Notes under the pieces: model-generated
What the model was told of the DNA's origin: nothing
Seen by the model: only the letters and a program-made list of their open reading frames with translations
Database searches by the model: none
From: Flavobacterium omnivorum
Lineage (GTDB): Bacteria; Bacteroidota; Bacteroidia; Flavobacteriales; Flavobacteriaceae
Direction: 5' to 3'
Length of the DNA stretch: 64,000 bases
Assembly: GCF_900099915.1 (NCBI RefSeq)
Contig: NZ_FNDB01000002.1
Span: 323,099 to 387,098, forward strand
Shown here: positions 35,277-42,356 of the stretch, one piece after another
Position numbering within the stretch: position 1 is the stretch's first letter
Layout: the number at the start of each line of letters is the position of its first letter
Translations under genes and position numbers: made by a program

Positions 35277-36662
35277 TTATTTACTCGGTAAAAATTCATA
35301 ATACAAAGCTTTTGATAAAAAGGACCTTGATTGCATACGACTAATTTCCTTCTCTCTTGAAATTTCAAGGTATTGACCCTCTAGTTTATTTTGTAAAAAA
35401 TAGTCTCTACGCACTTCATCATTAAAGTTTAGTCCGGATAGAAAGGTAGGCTCTACTCCTCTGTTTACCGAAATATTATAATTGGTAATCAGATTTCCCC
35501 AGTTGACAAAACTGCACAGTAAGGTTGTTCCGTAGAAATACCAAATCATTTGATTGAAAAGAAAAGCATTTGTTTTTTGCTTGATGATTTTTATAAAAGA
35601 AATCACCAATCCGATTATAGCTAGAATCAAGAAAGCATAAACACCTAACCTTTTATAAGTCAATCCGAAAAACGAAACATATTCTGAGTTTTTAATAAAA
35701 GTGCTAAGGATTAAAATTGCATTTAGCAGAATCCAAATCTTAGCTAATTTTTTAAGGTTTTTAGCTTTTTCATCAAAATTAAACCCTCCTTTAAAATAGA
35801 ATAAAAGAACACCAACCGCCATTATAATTGAAAAAATAACGGCAGTTACTCTTTCATGTGTATCAGAACTTAATTTAGATTTTTTGACCACTTCAAAAAA
35901 CTGTTCGTAATTATAAGTTGCAATGAAAACCAAAAGAAGAATATTTAAAAGAAACAACGTAATCTCGCCACTTCTTCTTTCAAAATCAATATCCAAAAAA
36001 GAAAATGAATTTTGATTTTGCGTTTTGGCTCCTTCCTTAAAATCATTGTCCAGTAAATCATTCTTTTCATAACAAATCTCAGGAATCCAATAATTCCAGA
36101 AAGTGAATGAAATGAAAAATCCTAAAGCGGTCAGTACAAAAGCTTGCCACGCATCGATATCTAAATAATAACCCGTGAATAAAGACGAAAAATGATCGCT
36201 TCCAAAAGAATATACGATTAAAAATAATCCAAAAAATAGGACTGGAATAACAAAATAAGCAATCAGTTTTTTAGCAAAACCGCTATTGACTCTTTGCTTA
36301 GGAAGATATTGACTAAACATCAATATGCGACCTAACGAAGCGATTCCGTTGATCAACACCAAAGGAAGAGCCTGTAACAATTTAAGTTTTGGTTCCTGAG
36401 TTTTGAATTGTAAAAAGATTATCGACAAAGCCATAGCAAAAAATGAAGAAAAATCTCCGTACCATGCAAATGCAAAGCATGACAGAACCGATGTAACTAT
36501 TAAAATCAAATGCAACCTACTGGTAAATTTCTCTTGAAAGAAATAACATATTAAGGCGGTTTGCACCATCCCGAAAATGGCCCAATTGAGACCCAAATCT
36601 TCCTTGTAAAAAAGCAGTGTGAAAACCAAACTGCTGACTAAAATAAAATCAAGTTTTTTCAT
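35277..36662 (-). CDS. DUF4153/DUF4173-like polytopic membrane protein
   Basis: A 461-residue membrane protein with about a dozen predicted helices. The ATG at 36662 begins MKKLDFILVSSLVFTLLFY; an upstream TTG at 36671 adds only three residues and is not preferred. The C-terminal soluble part (ISVNRGVEPTFLSGLNFN and after) is typical of the DUF4153/DUF4173 families. The role is unknown. It lies downstream of the regulator gene (36717-37010) with a 54-base gap that contains its own palindrome, TACTTTG-N5-CAAAGTA (36680-36698). It is probably controlled by that regulator. Confidence 0.82.
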   Translation of the reverse strand: MKKLDFILVSSLVFTLLFYKEDLGLNWAIFGMVQTALICYFFQEKFTSRLHLILIVTSVLSCFAFAWYGDFSSFFAMALSIIFLQFKTQEPKLKLLQALPLVLINGIASLGRILMFSQYLPKQRVNSGFAKKLIAYFVIPVLFFGLFLIVYSFGSDHFSSLFTGYYLDIDAWQAFVLTALGFFISFTFWNYWIPEICYEKNDLLDNDFKEGAKTQNQNSFSFLDIDFERRSGEITLFLLNILLLVFIATYNYEQFFEVVKKSKLSSDTHERVTAVIFSIIMAVGVLLFYFKGGFNFDEKAKNLKKLAKIWILLNAILILSTFIKNSEYVSFFGLTYKRLGVYAFLILAIIGLVISFIKIIKQKTNAFLFNQMIWYFYGTTLLCSFVNWGNLITNYNISVNRGVEPTFLSGLNFNDEVRRDYFLQNKLEGQYLEISREKEISRMQSRSFLSKALYYEFLPSK

Positions 36663-36679
36663 AATTAACAATTTAAAAG

Positions 36680-36698
36680 TACTTTGCTTTTCAAAGTA
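36680..36698 (-). promoter_or_regulatory. candidate operator, site B (TACTTTG-N5-CAAAGTA)
   Basis: Perfect 7-bp arms TACTTTG (36680-36686) and CAAAGTA (36692-36698) around a 5-base spacer, 17 bases upstream of the DUF4153-like start. The same arms and spacing recur at 37637-37653 upstream of the co-directional operon. Binding by the regulator encoded between the two sites is inference. Confidence 0.65.
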
Positions 36699-36716
36699 TA
36701 AAGTTAAAAAAAAGGG

Positions 36717-37010
36717 TTATTTCGATTTGATCAATTTTTCCAGACTATTAAAGTGTGAAATAAAAGCAGTTCTGCCAATATTGGTAACTCGATACGACGT
36801 TTTTGGTTTTTTACCAACAAATTCTTTTTTAACTTCTATGTATCCAGATTTTTCTAACGCCGAAGAATGACTTGCTAAATTTCCATCAGTGATATTCAAT
36901 AAAGATTTCATTTCAGTAAAATCAATCCAATCGTTTACCATCAGAACAGACATAATGCCTAATCTGACCCGACTTTCGAAATCTTTATTTAATTTATCTA
37001 TGATTCCCAT
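36717..37010 (-). CDS. winged-helix transcriptional regulator (HTH_34-like)
   Basis: A 97-residue DNA-binding protein. The ATG at 37010 is chosen because it gives MGIIDKLNKDFESRVRLGIM, the start of a compact winged-helix domain; a longer frame from 37118 runs inside the upstream gene and has an implausible Trp/Phe-rich opening. The segment DWIDFTEMKSLLNITDGNLA is the helix-turn-helix and GYIEVKKEFVGKKPKTSYRVT the wing. The domain fills the whole protein, with no sensor or dimer tail apparent. It starts 2 bases after the six-helix protein gene. It is the best candidate to bind the two ACTTTG-N5-CAAAGT sites flanking its operon. Confidence 0.9.
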   Translation of the reverse strand: MGIIDKLNKDFESRVRLGIMSVLMVNDWIDFTEMKSLLNITDGNLASHSSALEKSGYIEVKKEFVGKKPKTSYRVTNIGRTAFISHFNSLEKLIKSK

Positions 37011-37012
37011 TT

Positions 37013-37627
37013 CTATTTGTATTTTTTGAACACAATTATTCCGTACAGAATATGTAAAATTCCAAATCCAACTGCCCAAAAAACAAGACCAAAACCAAGA
37101 TAAAAAAGGGAAATACATCCTAGAATAATTTCACAAGCGCCTAAATATCTAATATCAGAAAAAGTATATTTCCCGGCATTAATAAGTGCTAAACCATAAA
37201 ACAATAAAGTAACAGGAGCAATCAGAGCGAATAACTGGTGGTATAAGAGTGCCATGCAAAACACGCCTCCAACCAGCAGAGGAATCGCTAGATTCAGTAA
37301 CATTTTTTTAGTAGTATTGGTCCAAACCGGCAAATCAAACTTTTTACTTTTTCTCAAAGTAAAGAATATACCTGATCCTAATGCTAAGACTAAAATTCCG
37401 CAAGCAACGAAAACTAATTCGATTATTAAATCATAGCTATACACCTTTTGCTTACCATTAAAATATTCAATACCACTATTTTTAAATAATTGATACGCAT
37501 AAATTGATCCTGCTAATGCGAATAACCCCGCAAATACTCCTGAAAGACCACTTAACGAAATAAATCTGGAAGAGCGCTCCATCATGGAACGAATATGCGA
37601 TAAATCTTCTTGGATTTTTTGACTCAT
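37013..37627 (-). CDS. six-helix membrane protein, function unknown
   Basis: A 204-residue protein with six predicted membrane helices and a short charged N-terminus (MSQKIQEDLSHIRSMMERSS). No family was recognised with confidence. It is the first gene of a two-gene unit with the winged-helix regulator (2-base gap). The promoter region holds TAacTTTG at 37655-37648, overlapping a palindrome. Such membrane protein/small regulator pairs are common in Bacteroidota, but the signal sensed is unknown. Confidence 0.8.
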   Translation of the reverse strand: MSQKIQEDLSHIRSMMERSSRFISLSGLSGVFAGLFALAGSIYAYQLFKNSGIEYFNGKQKVYSYDLIIELVFVACGILVLALGSGIFFTLRKSKKFDLPVWTNTTKKMLLNLAIPLLVGGVFCMALLYHQLFALIAPVTLLFYGLALINAGKYTFSDIRYLGACEIILGCISLFYLGFGLVFWAVGFGILHILYGIIVFKKYK

Positions 37628-37636
37628 ATATAAAGT

Positions 37637-37653
37637 ACTTTGAAGTACAAAGT
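37637..37653 (-). promoter_or_regulatory. candidate operator, site A (ACTTTG-N5-CAAAGT)
   Basis: Perfect 6-bp arms ACTTTG (37637-37642) and CAAAGT (37648-37653) around a 5-base spacer, 9 bases upstream of the 37627 start. The right arm on the minus strand is part of the -7 element TAACTTTG (37655-37648), which would explain repression by occlusion. Confidence 0.65.
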
Positions 37654-37655
37654 TA
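37648..37655 (-). promoter_or_regulatory. -7 promoter element (TAacTTTG) of the membrane protein/regulator operon
   Basis: TAACTTTG on the minus strand, 20 bases upstream of the ATG at 37627. A TTTG stands 18 bases further upstream (minus strand, about 37674-37677), a fitting -33 element. Confidence 0.65.
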
Positions 37656-37675
37656 TTTATTATTTTTAGATTTCA

Positions 37676-37733
37676 AAACAGAAATGGAATTATTTTTAAT
37701 AATTATTTATTAAAAATAATTCCATTTCTGTTT
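37676..37733. terminator. 27-bp perfect hairpin with 4-base loop
   Basis: Arms 37676-37702 and 37707-37733 are perfect reverse complements around TTAT. On the minus strand it lies 41 bases after the stop of the 43-residue ORF and just upstream of the next promoter, so it would end transcription between them. Its length and perfection are unusual for a simple terminator. Confidence 0.75.
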
Positions 37734-37774
37734 AAAAGAAAAGATGAGCGTAAAAAATTTCGATTGCTCTGAAT

Positions 37775-37906
37775 CTATTTTGAGCCTGCTTCCCAACCTC
37801 TTTGAATCTCACCAATAGTAGAGTCCCAATCATAGATTGTTTCTATGATAAAAAGTGTAGTAAATCCTAAAAAAAATATTTTTATGTCTCTGTTTGAAAT
37901 TTTCAT
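37775..37906 (-). CDS. 43-residue single-helix membrane peptide, candidate gene
   Basis: A short reading frame from ATG at 37906 to TAG at 37775. It encodes a peptide starting MKISNRDIKIFFLGFTTLFI and ending GEIQRGWEAGSK. The first half is a basic N-terminus and a membrane helix (about residues 9-24); the second half is polar and acidic/aromatic (YDWDSTIGEIQRGW). The composition (charged start, helix, amphipathic tail) looks protein-like, and a 27-bp hairpin follows 41 bases after the stop. No family was named. It is too short to be sure without comparison to relatives. Confidence 0.55.
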   Translation of the reverse strand: MKISNRDIKIFFLGFTTLFIIETIYDWDSTIGEIQRGWEAGSK

Positions 37907-37991
37907 TTTTATAGTATTTAATTATTTGCTTAAGTATATAAAATTAATTGAATCAAAAACCGAAAAAAGTAAGATTTTTATTAATTTAAAA

Positions 37992-38918
37992 TTAAAACCA
38001 TCTTTTTCTTTTAAACAAAAACACTCCAAAAGCAGATAACAAAACTGATACGGAAATAACAATCCATATTCCATAGCGATTATCTTCTAAATCATTAGGA
38101 ACATTCATTCCATACAAACTGGCAATCAATGTTGGAATCATCAGAATAATCGAAATCGAAGTCATCTGCTTCATAATCGTATTCATATTGTTAGAAATCA
38201 CAGAAGCATACGCATCCATAGTTCCTGTTAAGATGTCACTGTAAATATTAGTGGTTTCTTGTGCCTGACGCAGTTCAATCTCAACATCTTCCAGTAAATC
38301 CAAATCAAAATGTCCCCTTTGTGACTTTATATTCTTGATCCGGTGCAACAAAATATCGTTCCCTTTCAAGGAAGTCATAAAGAATACCAAACATTTTTCC
38401 ATTTGAAGTAACGCCTGCAACTCTTCATTTTTAATTGACTTTTCTAAATTGTCTTCGGCTAATTTTATTTTTTGGTTGACTTGTTTTAAGTATTTCAAAA
38501 ACCAAACACTGGAGGAAAGCAATAACTTCAGCACTAAATCGAAGTTGTCTTTAATGTTGATATTCTTGCGTGTAGTATAGGTTACAAAATCCGTAAGCAT
38601 TTCCGTTTTATGAAAACTGATGGTGATGCAAACTTCTCCTTTAAAAACAACTCCAACAGGAATCGTATGAAAAGGCAACTTCACATCGTTACTCTTAACA
38701 GGAATTCGCATAATGATCAAAGTCCAACCATTTTCTATTTCTATCCTTGGTCTTTCGTCAATATCTTCGATGTCATTATAAAATGCCTCGGGAATTTGTA
38801 ACTCTTCGAGTAAATATTTCTTTTCTGCTTTGGTAGGGCATTCAATATTTATCCAGCAGTTTGGAATCCATTCCGTAATGGCAATTAATCCGTTATTGTT
38901 TTTGTAAAAAGCTCTCAT
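37992..38918 (-). CDS. corA: CorA-type divalent cation transporter
   Basis: A 308-residue CorA-family channel for Mg2+ (or Co2+/Ni2+). The long N-terminal cytoplasmic part has IPEAFYNDIEDIDERPRIEI and the acidic-basic helices that form the funnel. Two C-terminal membrane helices are present, the first ending in the selectivity motif YGMNVPND (about residue 270). The last residues (FKRKRWF) are basic, as is usual at the cytoplasmic end. All hallmark features are present. It stands alone with a 225-base gap to folD. Confidence 0.94.
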   Translation of the reverse strand: MRAFYKNNNGLIAITEWIPNCWINIECPTKAEKKYLLEELQIPEAFYNDIEDIDERPRIEIENGWTLIIMRIPVKSNDVKLPFHTIPVGVVFKGEVCITISFHKTEMLTDFVTYTTRKNINIKDNFDLVLKLLLSSSVWFLKYLKQVNQKIKLAEDNLEKSIKNEELQALLQMEKCLVFFMTSLKGNDILLHRIKNIKSQRGHFDLDLLEDVEIELRQAQETTNIYSDILTGTMDAYASVISNNMNTIMKQMTSISIILMIPTLIASLYGMNVPNDLEDNRYGIWIVISVSVLLSAFGVFLFKRKRWF

Positions 38919-39095
38919 TTCAAAATTCTATAGGTTTATGTATAGCCTCTTGAAAATAAGTCAAGTGCTACATTAGTTCAACATTTCCGAATAATAATCA
39001 TCCATTTTAACGGTTTTTTTAAGTGATGCAAAAGTATTATTTAAATTCCGTTTTTGTATCAACCATCCAAAATTTAAACGTTTATTAAGACAAAA

Positions 39096-39123
39096 AAAGC
39101 CTTAAACATACATCTAAGGCTTT
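39096..39123 (-). terminator. rho-independent terminator of folD
   Basis: Arms AAAGCCTTA (39096-39104) and TAAGGCTTT (39115-39123), 21 bases downstream of the folD stop on the minus strand, followed there by TTTT. Confidence 0.85.
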
Positions 39124-39143
39124 CAATCAAAACTATTTTGTCT

Positions 39144-40025
39144 TTATTTATTTCTTTTCATTTCTCTTGCCAAAAGCGTATTTTTCAGCAACATCGCGAT
39201 GGTCATAGGTCCTACTCCACCCGGAACCGGAGTAATAAACGATGATTTTTTACTTACATTCTCAAAATCAACATCACCAGTTATAACATATCCTTTTGGG
39301 TTCGTTTCATCTGGAACACGAGTAATACCTACGTCGATAACCACAACACCCTCTTTTACCATATTTGCTTTCAGGTAATTTGGAACACCCAAAGCCGTAA
39401 TAATGATATCCGCTTGAATGGTAATTTCCTCAATGTTTTTTGTGTAACTGTGCGTCAAAGTAACTGTTGAATTTCCAGGAAAACCCTTTCTACCCATCAA
39501 AATACTCATGGGTCTTCCCACAATATGGCTACGACCAATCACAACGGTATGCTTCCCTTTAGTTTCTACACCGTATCTTTCTAACAATTCTAAAATTCCA
39601 AAAGGTGTCGCTGGAATAAAAGTAGTCATGTCCAACGCCATTTTTCCAAAATTCTCAGGATGAAATCCATCGACATCTTTGCTTGGATCAACCGCCATCA
39701 ATACTTTTTGCTCATCAATTTGTTCCGGAAGCGGCAATTGAACGATAAATCCATCAATGGCATCATTCTCATTCAATTCCTTAATTTTCTTTAGCAATTC
39801 AACTTCAGTAGTAGTACTTGGCATTTTTACTAAAGTAGATTCAAAACCTACTCTTTCACAAGCCTTTACTTTGCTTCCTACATAGGTTAAACTTGCTCCA
39901 TCATTTCCAACAATCAGAGCTGCTAAATGAGGTACTTTCTCCCCATTGTCTTTCATTTTTTGTACTTCTACAGCAATTTCACTTTTAATATCTTCCGCTG
40001 TTTTTTTTCCGTCTAGTAGTTGCAT
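39144..40025 (-). CDS. folD: methylenetetrahydrofolate dehydrogenase / cyclohydrolase
   Basis: Bifunctional enzyme converting 5,10-methylene-THF to 10-formyl-THF for purine synthesis. The protein has 293 residues. Landmarks are LTYVGSKVKACERVG with the catalytic Tyr48-x-x-x-Lys52, GFIVQLPLPEQI, KDVDGFHPENFG, TPFGILELL, VIGRSHIVGRPMSILM (NADP-binding) and ITPVPGGVGPMTIAMLL. All catalytic motifs are complete. It lies 76 bases downstream of ffh on the same strand and has its own terminator. Confidence 0.97.
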   Translation of the reverse strand: MQLLDGKKTAEDIKSEIAVEVQKMKDNGEKVPHLAALIVGNDGASLTYVGSKVKACERVGFESTLVKMPSTTTEVELLKKIKELNENDAIDGFIVQLPLPEQIDEQKVLMAVDPSKDVDGFHPENFGKMALDMTTFIPATPFGILELLERYGVETKGKHTVVIGRSHIVGRPMSILMGRKGFPGNSTVTLTHSYTKNIEEITIQADIIITALGVPNYLKANMVKEGVVVIDVGITRVPDETNPKGYVITGDVDFENVSKKSSFITPVPGGVGPMTIAMLLKNTLLAREMKRNK

Positions 40026-40101
40026 TGTTATTTGGTTTAATATATTAAAGCAAAAGTCTCAAAATCATTACGACTTTAAGACTTTCTACTTTTGACTCAT
40101 T

Positions 40102-41451
40102 TTATCTCATTCCTGGCATTCCGCCTTTCATTCCGCCCATCATTTTCATTAGGTTTTTCCCCCCTGGTCCTTGCATCATTTTCATCATCTTGCTCATTTG
40201 GTCAAACTGCTTCATCAATTGGTTGACCTGCTCGATTTTGGTCCCCGAACCTTTAGCTATTCTGGCTTTTCTTTTGACATCAATTAAAGCCGGCTTGCTT
40301 CTTTCAATTGGCGTCATCGAGTGAATAATGGCTTCAATATGTTTAAAAGCATCGTCTTCAATTTCCACATCTTTCATGGCTTTTGAAGCACCTGGTATCA
40401 TTCCGACCAAGTCTTTCATATTACCCATTTTCTTTACTTGCTGAATTTGTGAAAGAAAATCATCAAAACCGAATTCGTTCTTGGCAATTTTCTTTTGGAT
40501 TTTTCTAGCTTCTTCTTCGTCAAATTGTTCTTGCGCTCTTTCTACCAAAGACACAACGTCTCCCATTCCCAAAATTCTTTCAGCCATACGAATGGGATAG
40601 AACACATCAATTGCGTCCATCTTTTCGCCTGTACCTACAAATTTAATTGGTTTATTAACAACCGATTTAATCGAAATCGCAGCTCCACCGCGTGTATCTC
40701 CATCTAACTTAGTTAAGATAACCCCGTCAAAATTTAATCTTTCGTTAAAGGTTTTTGCTGTATTTACAGCATCTTGACCTGTCATTGCATCCACAACAAA
40801 TAATGTTTCTTGAGGCTGTATGGCTTTGTGAACGCGTTCAATTTCATCCATCATTTCCGCATCAACTGCTAAACGACCGGCTGTATCGACAATTACAACA
40901 TTAAACCCATTTGCTTTCGCATGTTTGATCGCATTTTGAGCAATCTCAACAGGATTTTTATTTTCTGGTTCAGAATATACCTCAACCCCTATCGAATCCC
41001 CAACTACATACAATTGTTGAATTGCTGCAGGTCGATAGATATCACAAGCTACCAATAATGGTTTTTTATTCTTTTTCGTAAGAAGATAATTTGCTAATTT
41101 TCCAGAGAAAGTAGTTTTACCCGAACCTTGCAAACCTGCCATCAAAATAACCGTTGGGTTTCCAGAAAGATTGATTCCAGCAACTTCGCCTCCCATTAAT
41201 TCAGTAAGCTCGTCTTTGACTAACTTCACTAACAATTGTCCCGGCTGAAGTGTTGTCAATACATCCTGCCCAATTGCTTTTTCTTTCACTTTGGTAGTAA
41301 AATCTTTCGCAATTTTAAAATTAACATCGGCGTCAAGCAAAGCACGACGTACTTCTTTCAGCGTTTCTGCTACATTTACCTCAGTAATTTTTCCGTGACC
41401 TTTAAGTATATGAAAGGCTTTATCTAGTTTATCGCTTAAATTATCGAACAT
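40102..41451 (-). CDS. ffh: signal recognition particle GTPase
   Basis: The SRP protein that binds signal peptides of nascent membrane proteins and 4.5S RNA, and pairs with FtsY. The protein has 449 residues. An N domain precedes the GTPase G domain with GLQGSGKTT (106-114), DTAGRLAVD and TKLDGDTRGGA. The C-terminal M domain is methionine rich (MSKMMKMMQGPG, MKGGMPGMR), typical for signal-peptide binding. The leader has a TAaaTTTG promoter element. No 4.5S RNA gene was seen in the window. Confidence 0.97.
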   Translation of the reverse strand: MFDNLSDKLDKAFHILKGHGKITEVNVAETLKEVRRALLDADVNFKIAKDFTTKVKEKAIGQDVLTTLQPGQLLVKLVKDELTELMGGEVAGINLSGNPTVILMAGLQGSGKTTFSGKLANYLLTKKNKKPLLVACDIYRPAAIQQLYVVGDSIGVEVYSEPENKNPVEIAQNAIKHAKANGFNVVIVDTAGRLAVDAEMMDEIERVHKAIQPQETLFVVDAMTGQDAVNTAKTFNERLNFDGVILTKLDGDTRGGAAISIKSVVNKPIKFVGTGEKMDAIDVFYPIRMAERILGMGDVVSLVERAQEQFDEEEARKIQKKIAKNEFGFDDFLSQIQQVKKMGNMKDLVGMIPGASKAMKDVEIEDDAFKHIEAIIHSMTPIERSKPALIDVKRKARIAKGSGTKIEQVNQLMKQFDQMSKMMKMMQGPGGKNLMKMMGGMKGGMPGMR

Positions 41452-41473
41452 AGTATTGGTTTATTTTGAAATG

Positions 41474-41481
41474 CAAATTTA
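41474..41481 (-). promoter_or_regulatory. -7 promoter element (TAaaTTTG) of ffh
   Basis: CAAATTTA on the plus strand (TAAATTTG on the minus) lies 22 bases upstream of the ffh ATG. Confidence 0.65.
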
Positions 41482-41518
41482 GGCATTTGATTTTGAAGTT
41501 TAAATAGTATTATAAATA

Positions 41519-41551
41519 AAAAGAGGCTGTCTTCTTAAGATAGCCTCTTTT
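41519..41551 (-). terminator. rho-independent terminator of the lipoprotein gene
   Basis: Arms AAAAGAGGCT (41519-41528) and AGCCTCTTTT (41542-41551), 25 bases downstream of the stop at 41577 on the minus strand; the inner stem extends with one mismatch (GTCTT/AAGAT). Confidence 0.85.
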
Positions 41552-41576
41552 ATTATAAAATCAATCAAATTGACGA

Positions 41577-42293
41577 TTAATCTCTATCATCTAAATCTGT
41601 TTCCTGTTCTAGTAAATTTTTTATAAAGTCCCCAATATCGTTGTGATTATCATCAGTACCAGTACTAATTTCGATAACTCCGTCTCCATCGGTATCTAAC
41701 AATAGGCCTTGGTTTGCCAAAGTTGTTAGTTTATTCATTAAAGCATCTAACTGTATTTTAATGTTTAAAGAAATATCATTACTATTTATTGTAAAATCTT
41801 TGTTTTGGTCTTCAAAATCCAATTCAAGTTCGGCATCCTCATCGCTCCAGATCATAAATGGTTTCCCATTTATGGTTCCTTTTATCAAATAAGTCTTGCC
41901 ATTCATTTCACCAACTAAAGTTGACTTTTCGAAATTAAATTCGATTTCCTCATATTGCGCATTCGGAACATTTACTGAAGTAATAAAAGGACTTAACGTT
42001 GAATTTGGATCAAGCAAGTCCAGTAAAAAAGGCCCTTCAAGTTTTACGTCATCATATATGGGATTCATACTGTACATCGCATCTTCTAAGTCGGTTTCAA
42101 ATTCGATATTCCCAATATTAATCTTAAAATCAGTCAAAACTACTGTAGAGGCAGCCGTACGCGCAGTTAAAGAAGTCTTACCTGTTGTGGACACAGCAGA
42201 GGCTTTCAAAGTAACACTCCCTTCTGAAGCGGAATCATTTGTACAAGAACTTATGACAAGTACAAGTAAAGCTAAAATTGGAATTTTTTTCAT
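41577..42293 (-). CDS. secreted lipoprotein, function unknown (DUF4382-like)
   Basis: A 238-residue lipoprotein (LVLVISSC, Cys17). The mature part is a beta-rich domain (VVLTDFKINIGNIEFETD..., VKLEGPFLLDLLDPN) that resembles DUF4382-type lipoproteins; the match is from memory. The C-terminal third has an acidic, Asp-rich stretch (DTDGDGVIEISTGTDDNHND), similar to calcium-binding loops. The role is unknown. It is a single gene upstream of ffh on the minus strand. Confidence 0.75.
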   Translation of the reverse strand: MKKIPILALLVLVISSCTNDSASEGSVTLKASAVSTTGKTSLTARTAASTVVLTDFKINIGNIEFETDLEDAMYSMNPIYDDVKLEGPFLLDLLDPNSTLSPFITSVNVPNAQYEEIEFNFEKSTLVGEMNGKTYLIKGTINGKPFMIWSDEDAELELDFEDQNKDFTINSNDISLNIKIQLDALMNKLTTLANQGLLLDTDGDGVIEISTGTDDNHNDIGDFIKNLLEQETDLDDRD

Positions 42294-42356
42294 AGTGGCA
42301 TTTTTAAATTATTGTATTATTGTTAATTAATTATTAACGCAAAAAATACGCCATTA

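Noticed and set aside
36717..37118. The longer form of the regulator starting at 37118
   Set aside because: The first 36 residues lie inside the upstream gene in another frame and are aromatic and unlike the family; the ATG at 37010 gives the known domain start.
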